64,000 nucleotides of DNA from Rhizophlyctis rosea (taxonomy: Eukaryota; Chytridiomycota; Chytridiomycetes; Rhizophlyctidales; Rhizophlyctidaceae): positions 35,864 through 99,863 of the forward strand of contig JADGJC010000139.1 of assembly GCA_027596075.1 (NCBI GenBank). Direction: 5' to 3'. Below are positions 1 to 16,200 of this stretch, in pieces. Below the pieces are notes generated by a model, which saw only the letters and a program-made list of their open reading frames with translations, had not been told where the DNA came from and did no database searches. A program made the position numbers and the translations under genes. Every line of letters starts with the position of its first letter. Positions within the stretch are counted from its first letter, which is position 1.

Positions 1-2101
1 CGGACATCCGTGAACCCCAACGATGAATTCAACAACCGCAAGGCAGCTTCTTGTGACTGCCAAGGCTTCCTATCATGCTTGGCGGTGTGCTCGTTGGGTT
101 TCAGCCGAACGGAGGACGGGTCAAAGGTTCCCTCAAAGAGGCCAAACTGTCGAATACCGTCACTTTGACCCGCGTCCACATGTTTCATATCCTGCTAAGA
201 GCGTTATATGTGTTTGCTTACGAATGGTTCACACCATTACGCACCTTCTCCAGCACTATAAGTCGTTCGAACCGAGCCGGGCTAGCGATGCGAACTGGCT
301 GGTACGGCTGCATGGAAGTGACAAGATTACGCAGTGTGTGTATGATCTCGACATGCCTTCTATCGTCCATGGCCTGCAACACCAGTCTATTGGGCTGCAC
401 GAAACCCCACAAAGGGCCAATGACCTCTTCGGGAGTGAGGCGAAGATCGAAAGTTGATAACATGACTCTCATCTGCATCTCTTTGTGCTGTCCCCAAGAA
501 AGCAACGTCCTCTGATCAATCGTCTCTGCAGAAAGGATGAGCTTCGTGTTGACACAGCATGGCTAGGTTCTCAGCAAACTTTCCATCCTTACCTGTCAGC
601 ACCATGAGATTATTTGGATCCGTTTTCCATTGCTCAATGACATTGACGACGTCTCCACCGGCAAGTAATGGATGCCCAACAAAGACGACGTATGGCCCTT
701 GGTGTTGAAATACCGATGCAATGTCGTGATGCACGAACAGAAGACGCTGGTCCATAAGATTCTGATGTTCTAGAGGCATCTCCGCTTTGAACACTTTTTC
801 GTGCTTGTCGGCACTCATCCTGATTGAATATCAGCTGTCATAACGCGATTCTCAACAAATTGACATATGCGCACACACCATTCACTCCGAATATTGGACA
901 ATGCTAGCGATTGTTTGGCCACGGGAGACACGAAGTGGATGGGCAGTGTTGTCAAACCAGCTCTGCTCATACCGCTTCGGACGGTTCGCAGAAGTTCATA
1001 TATCGAGCCGATAGGGTGTACGGGGAATAATACGTTGCCACCGTTGCTCAGAGTTTCGGCTGAAGTGAAAGGATCAGACTGCACACATGCCATGATGAAA
1101 TCCGGTGGTTACTGACCAACTTCTTTGTGCATTCGGGAGAGTTGTTCCTGCACCTCAACATCCGCCATCTTGATATTGTTCAAGATGAGAATGTCCGCAT
1201 TAGCCAGGAGCTTGTTGTCAATGACTCTGGAATGGCCCAGCGTGCTGCCGGATGCTGATGACATATACACTAGCTACATGGGTATGAGCAAATCGAAAGC
1301 AAAGAACATTCCCAGCGGACGATCCCAAAGAGCTTACCTTCGCATTGATGCTTTCAACCAACCAAAATGCGCTGCCCAGTGAGAAACCAGAGCTCCCTGC
1401 GGTAAATTGCATCTGGTCCAATACCTGTCAACAGCGTTATGAGATTACATCATCGTGTTACGTCGTTGCTTCGCCAATACTCACTATCCGTTCCATGAAT
1501 CGGACAGGCTGTATCCGCTCCAAGCAGCGCCTAATGTCTGCTTCGGTGTACATAGGAGTCCAACTATCATTGAAACTGACTATTGGCTTCGAAACCGACC
1601 TTCCAAACATGTTTAACCACTTGGCCCGCAAAAGCAACATGGTCATTTCTCTCACTTTGAATACGAATATACGAGCTCTTGCATCAAAAATCTGTTCGCA
1701 TCCATAGAACATAAATGCATGAACCGTTGCCCTGATCAAAACAAGAAGCACTTCGCACCCTGCACAGTCAATTGTGGGCTCCGTGGCAAGGATCTTCCCC
1801 TTGAACCCGGTGTACTCGGTAATATACGGCAGTGCCAACGCATGATGTGCATTTGAGAGCAGAATCACGTCCACAGTGGATATGTCAATCAAAGAGAGTT
1901 TGGGCACACGGAAGTGTGGAGGAGTGTTCGATTGTGCCCGTACAACTTCCAGTGAGGTATCCAAGAGCACCCAGATGTTATGCAACTTTAGCAAGACACA
2001 TGGGTATTGTTCTTGCTCTGTGAGGGCAATCTGCAAGTATGACGTTCAATAGGCGGAATGTCTGAAACTGGAAGGGTCGTCGTACTGCCCACCAGCTGCA
2101 T
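1..2101 (-). CDS. INTS9: Integrator complex subunit 9 (partial, C-terminus outside window)
   Basis: INTS9 is the catalytically inactive metallo-beta-lactamase/beta-CASP partner of INTS11 in the Integrator complex, which cleaves snRNA and other nascent RNAs in the nucleus. Residues such as LIDISTVDVILLSNAHHALA and LPYITEYTGFKG match the animal INTS9 N-terminal fold closely, and the later SGGNVLFPVHPIGS-like and VFVGHPLLAGGDVV segments match its beta-CASP part. The zinc-binding HxHxDH motif is absent (SNAHHALA instead), as known for INTS9. I place the start at 2101: a 9-nt first exon (MQL), intron 2092-2031, then exon 2 from 2030, giving the same spacing to the conserved Pro-Cys as in the animal protein. 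Several short introns follow down to the left edge, where roughly the last third of the protein is cut off. It diverges from the acidic-tail gene to its right. Confidence 0.85.
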
Positions 2102-2448
2102 TTTTGGGTTAGTTGGATGTCAGATCTGTTTTTCCGTGAAAATACAGTTCGTGGAATCGTGGGAAAGGTTGGGAGGAAGACTGCAGCCCTGCATGCTGCA
2201 GCCTACTGCTCGGGTCCAAGCCACTTTCGGTCGGCTTGTGCTGCGCGTCTCAGGGTCGTTGCAATCTCGTGTCGGGTCAAGCAGGAGTTTACTCCACTCA
2301 AGTTCACGCGTGTTTCCATGAAGTTTGACATCGAAGATTTTCCCCTCCCCTATTATATCGGAGCCAAGCGCGCAAAGCCAGCATTTTCAAATACCGTCAA
2401 GCATTAAGATCTTCTTAAACTCCTCATTCATCACTTGCCTGAAGTTCA

Positions 2449-3085
2449 ATGTTGAGTCCCATGCCATCCGTATCGAACGGCGCGCTGAACGGTACCACCA
2501 GAATATCAAGAGAGAACGTGGTAAATTCTGGAAACGAAGGCTGGACAAGCATAGGCGGCCATATCCTTACATTTTTCAATTTGAAGCAGGGTCAGCAAAG
2601 CAAGGACGCGGGACGTGAAGATGAACTGCTGCAATTGCTGCAACAGGTATGTTCTGCAAAGTATGCAGCGCATCAAACACTTCTGACAGACCCAATTAGT
2701 TTCTGGCACATATAGCAACTCATAAGTACGAAGAAGCACTAACAGTCTCCAGTCAGAGTGTGTTCGCGTCAATTTCTTCATAAATCACGCGTTAGTATGC
2801 TAACCGGCGTGCTATCGTTCGACAGTTTTGAAACTCGACCCGTCCAATGGACTGATTGCAGAGTACCAGCCTGTTCTAAGAGAAAGATTGACTCAGTTGG
2901 CGGAAGGATGCAATGATGAAAATTCCGATGATGAGGAGGATGACGAGGAAGGGGACGACGAGAATGACAATGATTCTGCGGATGATGGATCTCAGACCGA
3001 CGAACATAGCAGTGACGATGATAGCGAGGACTCTGATAGCGACACAGAATCGGAAAGTGCACCACATTCAGACGCTGAGCACTGA
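2449..3085 (+). CDS. ERICH2-like protein with acidic C-terminal tail
   Basis: A small spliced gene. Exon 2449-2645 ends in a Leu/Gln helix (DELLQLLQQ). After an intron to about 2699 comes FLAHIATHKYEEALTVSSQ; a second intron (about 2757-2824, with a TGCTAAC branch site) joins it to ILKLDPSNGLIAEYQPVLRE, followed by a tail of about 60 residues rich in Asp, Glu and Ser. The 'FL..I...KYE.AL..SSQIL.LDPSN....E..P.L.E' pattern resembles the C-terminal TPR-like helices of glutamate-rich protein 2 (ERICH2); this is from memory of the family and is tentative. The start may lie further upstream (ATG at 2319), and a possible 69-nt frame-preserving intron at 2521-2589 cannot be excluded. Function unknown. 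Confidence 0.5.
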
Positions 3086-3257
3086 CGTCACTTCAAAAAT
3101 ACATGCAATGTACGCAGAAAGATATATTTATACTTGGTACAAACGCAAATTTTGTGCAAGAAATGGGAATTGTGCAGATGGTGAATTGTTCTTTGAACGT
3201 GCGGTCCTTACCATTCGTCTGATGATATTGTGCTGCTTCCTCATCAAACGGGACACT

Positions 3258-4784
3258 TTATTCCTTGGCGTCGCCAATGCCATCCGCATTGATCGCAAAG
3301 ACGGCTTCCGATTCGGGGAGACTGGGAGAATCGTAGATTTTGCAGATGCGCGTTTCACCCCGGCCTTTGCGTAGGTAGAGACTGTGCGTGAAATACATAT
3401 TAGTATGGGCGAGAAAGACGGGATGGGAAATAACAAGATATTACCGGGTGGTTGATGAGTGTGCCATGATATTTCCACCGATTGGTTTCCTCGGGTCGGC
3501 ATTGAACATGGATGCCGCGCCGTCGACCTGCGCAACCACTTGATTCGTGATCACCACGGCGCAACCGAACTAATAGAAGGGATCAGTAATATATTCTGCG
3601 ATGCCGAAGGAGCTGGCACCCACCTCATCAGCCAATCGAGCCAGCATTCTCAGGAATTGTGCAAGGTGCATTTGTCGTGCGGAGAGCTCTCCTCGACCCG
3701 AGTAGTCCGTCCGGTAGAGCGCGGTGGCGCTATCGACAATCACGAGCGAGTACCTGAAAAGAGGGATCAATGGATTGAGTTATGAGAGATGCGTTTGGAC
3801 CGCAGAAGCTTTCACATGCTCACCTTGATTCAGCCATCATGGCTGCCGCCGTTCCCAACAGTGACTTTTGGTGATCCGTGTTGTATGCTCGTGCGTATGC
3901 GACGTTGTCCAGGACTTCCTCTCCATTGACGCCGTAACTGGTATAAGAGTTCGATCAGCCAAGAGTAACTTCATATGAATACCTTGCACGAAAGAATTTG
4001 ACACAGAAACTTACCGCTCTGCAATGGCGAGCAACCGTTCAGGCCGGAAAGTCCCCTCCGTGTCGATGTAGACGCATTTGCCTGCTCCTCCGCCCATCTC
4101 CATGGGGAGCTAACAAACACTTCAGAATCTGTGGTGCTACCATTCTAAGGAAGACATTGGACTAACCTGACACATGACGGCCAATGTATGGCACAGTTGC
4201 GTTTTGCCCGTCCTGAATTCCCCGAACAACTCCGTGATGGACCCTGTCTCGATGCCGCCTATTCGGAAGGTTGAGACATCCAAAATAAAATTGCAGCAAA
4301 GTCAGGACTGCACTTACCTCCAAGCAACTTGTCGAGCTCCTTTGAGCCCGTGCTGATGTTGATGATTTCGGCGCGTCGTTGGTGGAACTCCGTTGCGGTG
4401 GTGAATCCGAGTGGGACGAGTTTCGCAGCTGCAAGGTATGATCAGCGAAAGGAGGCAAAAGACTTTCAACACCAGTAGAATGACATACCTTCCGCAAGGA
4501 TCTTGTCTGCCTTCGCTTCGGAGATGCCCTTGATGAGGAGAAGCGCCTTCTTGGGAGTGAAAGCGATGGACTCAACCGTGTGATACCCAGCTGTCGACAG
4601 CTTTTGGATATCACCCGAGCTGATGCCAAATTCCTGTGCGCAACAAAGTGGTGAGACTACTATCTGTCATAACCTGCGCGTGGAGTGGCCGATTTACCTC
4701 CAGCTTTTGCACTCTGGTGGGCCCGGCGTCCTCCTCCTCCTCAATCTCCACATCCTCCTCTTCGTGCGTAGCTGTGGCGCTCAT
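3258..4784 (-). CDS. RAD51: DNA repair recombinase RAD51
   Basis: Eukaryotic RecA-family recombinase that forms filaments on single-stranded DNA and carries out strand exchange in homologous recombination. Nine exons join in frame: 4784-4698, 4633-4489, 4428-4318, 4258-4167, 4109-4015, 3937-3824, 3753-3624, 3569-3445, 3381-3258, giving 340 residues, almost the same as human RAD51 (339). An acidic N-terminus precedes the helix-hairpin-helix region (about residues 30-80). The Walker A motif GEFRTGKTQ (about 127-135), Walker B LVIVDSA, the signature [20 protein letters not shown] and the C-terminal [20 protein letters not shown] are all intact. Introns are 54-77 nt. It diverges from DHX8, with 570 bp between the start codons. 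No defect was seen. Confidence 0.98.
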
Positions 4785-5354
4785 GTTGAAGTCTTTTGAT
4801 TCTTGTTTGTGATTCTTTGTGAGTTGCGACCGAATTGCGTGGGAAAGATGACTGAGCAGCCGAAGAGAAGCAGAGGTTGCTATTGGTTGGTCACGTCTCT
4901 TCTGCGTGTGAGAATATTTGTGAGGGTGAGATGAGGAGCGCAGTCACGTCGTGGATGATATGAAAATTCTACACGCAGGATCGACCAGTATGTCTTCTTT
5001 TGGCATCCACAATTGGTCGGACATTCGGACAGAATAAAGCATGTGACTTCAATTTGTATTCATTTGAAATTAGATGCCACGTGGTTTTGTAAACTTGCAA
5101 CCACCTTCCCACATGGACGAATTTTAGGCTCTTTCGACTGCGCTTTCTGAGCCTTTCTCCTCCACTATCTTCGCCTCAAAGTTCCCATCGGTTTTGCCAG
5201 CTTTTGTTGTCACTTCTGGCCTAGATAATTGACTCTCCGTTCGTTACTCACTCACTCACTCACTATCTGCAAACCGGCCAACCACATAATTCCTAACCTC
5301 CTGCACTACACGGTAAACAACACACTCTCACGGTACCCCCAACGAAGTGCAAAC
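4785..5354. promoter_or_regulatory. Divergent intergenic region between RAD51 and DHX8
   Basis: The 570 bp between the start codons must hold both promoters. A palindromic CCACGTGG (5077-5084), the class B bHLH E-box, is the only clear element I see. No MluI-type ACGCGT box was noticed. The last part, from about 5229, is a pyrimidine- and CA-rich leader of DHX8. Confidence 0.4.
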
Positions 5355-9117
<3,763 letters not shown>

Positions 9118-9702
9118 AGGTCTTGCGGCCGTCTGTTGGGGTTGTATTTCATCGGCCGTGTTCGGGTTTCGGCGAGGGTTGGAGCGGGACGGCTTTGTTA
9201 GAGTTTGTTGTACAGATATTGCATGTTTGGAAGGAGGGATATGTGTGTAAATACTTAGTGATTGTTTCGAGATCTTTAATGTGGCTCGCACACTGAACGC
9301 CGCGGCCTTGTAAGGGATGTGATTCTTGTTGAGCTCAATTTGCGTCAGGTGTATCGGGGTAACGGTCCCCCATTTGAGTGCGCGATCTCGTTAACGTTCT
9401 CTTTGTTGAAGTAGGCATGCAGACCGATGCAACTGGATTGATGCACAAATGAAGGCAACAACCACAAGTCCATCAAAACACACCGAGCAGATGTAACAGG
9501 AGGTCCACATATTGCCAAAAGATGGTGGAGACTGACATTGACACGACTTCAGCAAGTGCGAAGCCACAACTTCAAACATATCTACAACGTGATACTGCAT
9601 GAATGCTGCTCCAAACCGCTCGCTTCTTAACTACTCTATGATCAACAATGACCCCTCCACAGTAGCACATTCTTGTGTATGCACTGGCAGCACACGTTTC
9701 CT
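9118..9702. other. Intergenic region, no gene seen
   Basis: Lies between the 3' ends of DHX8 and the F-box gene, so it is a convergent interval of 585 bp. Nothing recognisable beyond 3' untranslated sequence. Confidence 0.5.
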
Positions 9703-10731
9703 TCACATTCCCTCCCTTCTTTTGTCAGCACATCGCTGGAGATATTGTTGCCATCTGCGTCGTTCATGTTCCAATTCCCTGAAGAGGACGCTGGTGATGT
9801 GAGATAAGGGTATACGGAAAGGCGGGATGGAGATTTGGGAAAGGTAGTCATCATCTGTGAGGACGTTGTTGTCGCAAATCGTGAAGTCTACTGTCGAACT
9901 CCCCACCGCCAGCGATTCAGAGTGTTCAGAGGCTTGGAATGGAATGTTTCGGGTGAACAGCTCCAGTGTAGTGAAGCCGGAGTGTCTCCAAAAGTCATCG
10001 TCGGGGTCCGTGTTTATGTTCGGGACGGTTGCTACTAATTGTATCCCAACACCATCATACCCGACTCCAAATGGCACAACCCCATCTGGACAAGTGAAGC
10101 GCACATCCTCTCCGTCTCGAGCTACCTCTAATTTCCAGCGCATCCCCTTCCCCATAGTTGCATCATGATATACATCCACTTCACACCATCTAGCTCAAAC
10201 ACCCCACGTAGGGATTCCCGCATCCCACCCCCTCAGCCAGCTCGTATCGCCCTCCGCCAACTGATCGAAAAGCTCTTCCAACCCATCATTCAAGCCCTTC
10301 CCCTCTGTGTAAAGCTGATGCTGTATTCTCTGCAAATCAGACTGCAAATAATTACGCAACCATTCTCGCCGGTGTTCGAATGATAGCGGACATGTAAGCG
10401 CCAGTTTCCGGAGGACGTAATCGTAAAAGGTATATCCCCAATAATGATAATCAAAATTTACGTCCCACTTCTCTTCGTTGAAGCCCTTTGGGTTCAAGGT
10501 GAGGGTCGCCGAGAGATGGGTGAAGATGACGTGGATGAGAAAGGAGGTTGCGACGGACTGGAAGGTTTTGGATGCTGTGCGGAATGTGGGGAGTTCTGGA
10601 AGTGGGAAAAGGTGGAGAATCCTCTCTAGGATCTCGACGGGTAGTTGGGGAATTGATGTCCTACAAGTTTTGGGACAATGTGAGTGAGTCCAGGAGGTGG
10701 GACCAGAGGGAACTTTGGTGAGGGCTCACAT
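9703..10731 (-). pseudogene. F-box protein gene with an in-frame stop
   Basis: F-box proteins are substrate receptors of SCF ubiquitin ligases. The N-terminus reads IPQLPVEILERILHLFPLPE followed by LPTFRTASKTFQSVA, a typical fungal F-box. About 250 more residues follow, with no domain I recognise but plausible protein (DFDYHYWGYTFYDYVLRKL-like and MRWKLEVARDGEDVRFTC). The main exon runs 10660-9703 in one frame, but a TGA interrupts it at 10197-10195, and the same frame continues for about 160 residues. The most likely start is an ATG split by an intron: AT at 10731-10730, intron 10729-10661, then G; a longer N-terminus reading through the upstream exon is also possible. A 39-nt intron could remove the TGA (see findings); otherwise the gene is broken or the base is an error. 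Confidence 0.6.
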
Positions 10732-11135
10732 GGCGATCAATGGATGTGGGTGGAAATACCGAACACGCAAAATCAAGTTTGCAACAGATTGTGCATTCAA
10801 GGGGGACAAGTGGAGCAAGCTATTGGCTGTACACATCTGTTGCAACTTCAACTTGCAAGCCTGGGCGGTTCGGTTCAAACCAAGCCCGGGTTCAAACACA
10901 CCCTCCATCTTGGCGCCTTGCTGCGGGTGGCGCTGCCATCGTAGAGTTCAAAGTGGAGTTTTCAACATCTTCCCCCATTGCCGTTGACAGCATTTCAATC
11001 TTGCTCCCGACTTTTATACACAACCTCTTCCAATTATTTTCACAACGCTTTCTCACAAAAAAAAAAGATACAATCAAAAATATACAAATCTGGCTCTTGC
11101 GAAATGCTCAATCCCCATCAATCATAGCCAGACGA
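10732..11135. other. Intergenic region upstream of the F-box gene
   Basis: About 400 bp between the F-box gene and the 3' end of the SERINC gene. If the F-box protein has a longer N-terminus, the part to 10908 would be coding in the minus strand. Otherwise nothing but an A-run near 11050 was seen. Confidence 0.4.
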
Positions 11136-12963
11136 TCAACTCCAGTCGCGGTCAGGCAACACAATCGGCGCGACCAGAGTCCATCTGTCCAAAAAAGAGA
11201 TGTCAGCATCATGGAAAGCAGAGAACATGCAAATGGTTGTTGTAACTTACGCATACAGCACCAAAACAACCCAGCTAAAACATGAACACATGTCAGATGG
11301 TAGTTGAGATAGTACGATGAAGATTCAAGTGTTGGACATACCTTGATACCACTTTAACCCATACAGCCGCCATGCTCCTTCCGACTGCAGCAACAGCCTT
11401 GCTGAGCGTTTCAACTTCACCAGTCTTCTCCACAGTTTGCCACTATCATAATGCCAAAATGGTTCAGAATCAGCATTAATGCATGGAAGTTCAGGAGCAG
11501 CTTCCGGTGGAACAACTCACGTTTGTGATCAACATCGCCAAGTACATGGCCGCAAGCGCAAAGATAAGATGGAAGAAAGAGTAGTTGTACTGCACTCCAT
11601 CCTGCTCATCATCCGCCGGACCATTCTCATCGTCATCATTATCCAAAGCCCGACTCGACAATGCACCACTGTCGACCGCATCACGAACCCGGTCGCTGTT
11701 CCCCGTCAATGGCAAACTGGATTCATCTGATTTGTTGAGCATAGCATACGCTGCTCTAGACGTGCTGTACGCGAGCGCAAGGAAAGTAAACAAAGCTCCA
11801 AGCACAACAGTGGTCGTCTGCGTCTTGCTTCCCTCATTAATGGGGTTGCACTTGTTGTTGTCGTCCTCAACCGGTTCGCTGGTGATGGCACTCGCGATCA
11901 GGTAAGTGGAGTAGATGGCTACCATGGCGGCTTGTGCGAGCCCGCTCTTTGGGTTTGCTTCCTGGATTTGTGGCCAGATTGCTAGTGCGCACACACAGAG
12001 GCAGAGAATGAGGTTGAAGGAGATGAAGAATTGGTTGAGTTTGCAGGCGGAGGAGCCGAAGTAGGCGTATAGGACTCCGGTTAGGGCTATGGCGCCAATC
12101 AAGGCGCCGAAAGTGATGATCATGAGGAAAACTAGGTAGGATTTGTCTTCTGTTGTCTCGTAGCGTTCTGCATGGAAGATGTTATGGAGGATGTGACAGG
12201 AGCACACAGTCCATTCCAGACATACCCAATAGGTTCTCACTGAAAGTGTACGCGAAGTCAATCAACAAGACGATTTGGATCAGAATGAACAATGCCGCGC
12301 CAGGCATGTCGACTCCTTTCGCCCAACCCATGAAAAAGCCGTTCGGAATGAAGAATGCTAGAACCGCCAGCCCCACCCAAGCGAGTAGCTTCCAAAACCA
12401 AAAGCCGTTCTGGATGGAGGACCGGATGTCTCGACTGCTTTGCACGTTGATCATGAGGAGGGAGAATAGGATGTGCTGCGAAGGTTTATGAGCATTGGAA
12501 ACATAGTCATCAAACAAACTATATTTAGTCCTTACGAAGAGTGACGTGGCAAAACATATGCGGTAAACCGCTAGAACACCATAGCACGACCCTTGCGGAC
12601 AACTGATTTTCAGATATCCATGTGTGATTTCCCCAAGTTTTTCGTCCACCCATTCCGTGGACATGAGCTGCAGAGCAACGAAGGTGAATAAACAAACGCA
12701 GTCTGCAATTTGAGACCATATATTCCGTCCCTACCCAAGATATTGTTGCTGTCAATAGAAACATGAGTGCATAGCCAACACGGGTAGCTGTGGAACTAGT
12801 AAACAGAGTTGTGTTATAAATAGGCACATTAAACAGTATGCACAGCTGACGGGTTGTTTCAAGCCCACCTTCGCGAGCCGCATATGTTGGCCGCACAGCT
12901 GCACGCAGCTTTTCCGAAGCAGCACGCTAATTGCGTTGCGAAGCAGCTAATTAAACCCCCCAT
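11136..12963 (-). CDS. Serine incorporator family membrane protein (SERINC/TMS1)
   Basis: Multi-pass membrane protein of the SERINC/TMS1 family, linked to serine-derived lipid synthesis or lipid scrambling in animals and yeast. Eight exons (12963-12869, 12795-12735, 12667-12536, 12475-12226, 12167-11521, 11442-11342, 11274-11251, 11184-11136) give 452 residues, near yeast Tms1. The N-terminus has the family's Cys-rich block (ACCFGKAACSCAANICGS) just before the first membrane helix. Many hydrophobic segments follow, including LFILIQIVLLIDFAYTFSE, and the C-terminus ends WTLVAPIVLPDRDWS, the family's hallmark ending. A variable acidic loop (DNDDDENGPADDEQDG) lies before the last two helices. 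One internal exon is only 24 nt. The gene diverges from the USP48-like gene 275 bp away. Confidence 0.96.
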
Positions 12964-13238
12964 TGCTACTCGGTTGTAAAAATATAGTTTTAAGAAGAGT
13001 TCACCCGAGGAAAGTCCAGCAGCAAGTGAATGAATGGTGAATGGGAAAGTGGGAATGACGGTGTGTTTCTGGAACCGCGGTCAAGAGAGCGCAGGAGGCG
13101 CTCTCGGACTGACGCATGGTGACCCACGCGTTCGCCGTCCGCAGCCGCAGACACTTGTGTACGCCCTCAAGACTTTGGACCCTGAAACAACCTGTCAAAC
13201 TTCTTTGCTCCTTCACTCTCAGGACGAACATAACTAAT

Positions 13239-16200
13239 ATGGCACAGTCGAGGTTAGAAAACTTCTTTGAGAAGAGAGAGGACGACCAGGTCGGCTCTTC
13301 CAACAATGCAGGAAGAGCTATCCTGTCCCTTGCATCGGTCAAACCAGCCTACCAACAGCTATGGAAAAGTCTGCTAGTGAGTGATCTAATCACAATGGAC
13401 AAACTTTTGAAGGGCTTTAACTCAAACTTTGCAACTCTTCAGGACCATCGGCCAAAGGACATAACGCGAGAAGATTTGAACTCAGTCTACCTTCTCACCC
13501 CAAATGACTGCTGTCCCTACTGCGAGAATCAGTTTCGACAGCTTGTGCAACAAATTGCAGACGAGGAGTCAAAGGTTGCCGAAGCGGAAAACACTGAAGA
13601 CGGTACAGCTCTCGCAGGTGGTCAAAAAACTCCGAAGCGGGCACAAACGCCAAAAAAGAAAAACGCCAAAACGTCCAACACACCTCTGAGGACATGCACC
13701 TCTGTCAAGTGCAAAGCCAACCCAAACTGCTTGAATCACCTTGGGGCGGAGAAGTGGTTGGCTGAAGGTGCGTAGAAGTAGAAAGGGAAAGCATGATGAA
13801 GGCTACTTGCGCCATATTTGCTTACGGACGTTTCCACTGCTTCTTGAAGACGCTTTTGACGGCTATCGGGAAGTTCACGATCCGAGCTATAATGACCTGC
13901 ACGTGCGAAGTAGAGAAGAGAATGTACCAGTTGGACTGAAGGTACCTTTCGGAAGTGCGCCGACTGATGCAGTCACATTACTAACATTCCAAAGAATCTG
14001 GGCGCTACATGCTATCTGAACACACTGCTGCAGGTATGACACATCTAGGCACCTTGCCAGCCGGACGTTCTCTTCAAGTAGCCCACACTAACGTCAAATT
14101 CAGGTGTGGTACTCCAATATTGCATTCCGCGAAGGCGTCTTCAAATACCTGCCAAACCATCATGATGCACATGTATGTACCACGTTGGACTTTTGGGTAA
14201 TATGCTGGCACTGACTGCAGATCTGGTGTAGGTATCACCGTGCAGCCAACTGCAACGCGTATTTGCTCACATGCAGTTTGGCAAGCAAAGCTACTACGAC
14301 CCTTCAGCATTTGTCGAAAGCTTGGAATTGAAGAAGACGGAGCAGCAGGATGCACAAGAGTGGGGCACACTGGACATTTGTCATTCTTGAGGCGCTTACT
14401 TAAATCCTCCGTCAGATTTGCCAAGCTGTTTACTGGTCTTATAGAGCAGCACTTTTCGGATCAGCTGGATCCGAACGTTCGAAATTTGATCAAAAATCAG
14501 GTAAACATCATTCATGATTGACCAATTAGTTGTGTTCTCATCTGCGTAGTTTGAGGGCGAAGTTAGTTATGTCACACAATGCAAAACTTGTAAGAAGGGG
14601 TCAATTAGAGGATGTGCTTTCCATGAAGTTGAACTGCCAATACCGGTAAGTGCTCTCTCAGAAAACGTTGAAGAGTTGGCCCTGAACCCCGCCAACAGAA
14701 CAAAACCAACACATTGAACTCATCCCTCGAGCAATATCTGGCCGAAGAGGAACTCGAAGGAGACAATCAATATAACTGTGATTATTGCGGCGAGAAGCGT
14801 GATGCAGTCCGGAAAGTTCAATTCGAAAGATTGCCGCCAGTATGAGTGTTCATGGGATTGCTCTCCTGTGACATCAACTGAACAACCCTCTCAGGTTTTG
14901 AACTTCCACGTGATGCGCTTCGTTTACAATGCTAAACGGAATGCGAAGAACAAGAACAAGGCTCCGATCCAGTTCCCCACTGAGGTTGACATGGCGCCTT
15001 TCTTGGGTAACAAGGGTGATATTGGGCCGCAATGGTATGATCTGAGAGCCGTGCTACTGCACCGAGGGGCGTCTGCCAATGCAGGCCATTACATAGCACG
15101 GATATTTGATGAGTCGTAAGTGTCGAACATTTCACCATCAGAGCATCTTTTCTGACAGCATGGACAGGTCCAATACATGGTTTGATGTGGATGATGAAAC
15201 TGTGACGCCGATGCCCAACGTTTCATTTGAGGTGGAGGAGACGGGAACGAAGAAGCAGAAGAAGGAGAAGGCGGATAATGGCGATTCGCAGTGAGTAGAT
15301 TGTGTCTCGGTCATTACAGGACATGCGATCTCATTATCAGATATAGGCTTCACACATCTCAATCGGCTTACATGTTGGTTTACTTCCGGCGGGACGCCAA
15401 TCGTCCATCGATACCAAAGCCTCCCAAAGAAGCAATGGACGCTGTGGATGCATCCAACAATGAGTTTGAGGAGACATTGAAGAAGCATAATGAGCGGTAC
15501 GCTTCAGACAATCATGGAAATGAAAATGTACATTTGGGGCTGACCAACGGAATCAACAGATTGGACATGCTGCGGAAGGAGTTTGAGCAAAAGAAGGCGG
15601 AGCGCGTCCAAGTTTGCACTCAATGGACTGTTTCTTCCGATGAAGTAGGTCCCGATGGGATTCAATCTAGTTGAATTGTCAAATCTGACATGTCATCTGG
15701 AAGGAATTCAGTCATTATGTAGACGCGGCGAGCCTGATTCGCTGGTTGCAAAAGGACATCGTGAAGCCGAAAGATGATGTGCAAGCAGCTGAGTGGAAGA
15801 CGGCTGATCCCATGGTTTTTGACAACCACGGGATTGCTTGCAAACATGGAAGATTGAGTCCCGTTGCAGTATGGAAGGCGAAAAGGATTAGTCAGGTACA
15901 TCATTATTGGTGCCGTTGATTTGTCAATGGTGTACGTTGACATTTGGGACCAGGCTGCTGGTAATTGCTTGCGAGAGCAACTGGTCTATAGTTTGGCGCC
16001 AAGCTTGACGACGAATCATATGTGCGAGGAGTGTGTGAACGAAGTATTGGACAGTGAGTTAAAATGAAGCACTGTTGCGTGCGCAAACCATCACGAGCAT
16101 CCACAAACTCATTACTTCCTAGGCCATAATAAGAGCCAAGATCACGAACAGGAAGCGGCTTTCATGAAGGCGCAGGTTCGCAAGGGTAATCAGGAGGGCG

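Noticed and set aside
5229..5354. N-terminal extension of DHX8 from an upstream in-frame ATG
   Set aside because: The 42 extra residues come from CA/CT-repeat leader sequence and do not match the family, which starts at MSDFDKLEYL.
10860..10900. GGTTCAAAC-like tRNA B box
   Set aside because: No A box or foldable cloverleaf around it.
13003..13016. GAGGAAAGTCC, like the P4 (CR-I) strand of RNase P RNA; a second copy at about 39389
   Set aside because: Neither copy has a convincing CR-V partner at the right distance, and the 13003 copy lies in the short SERINC/USP48 intergenic region. A GGCTTG near 39510 is too close and the helices do not form.
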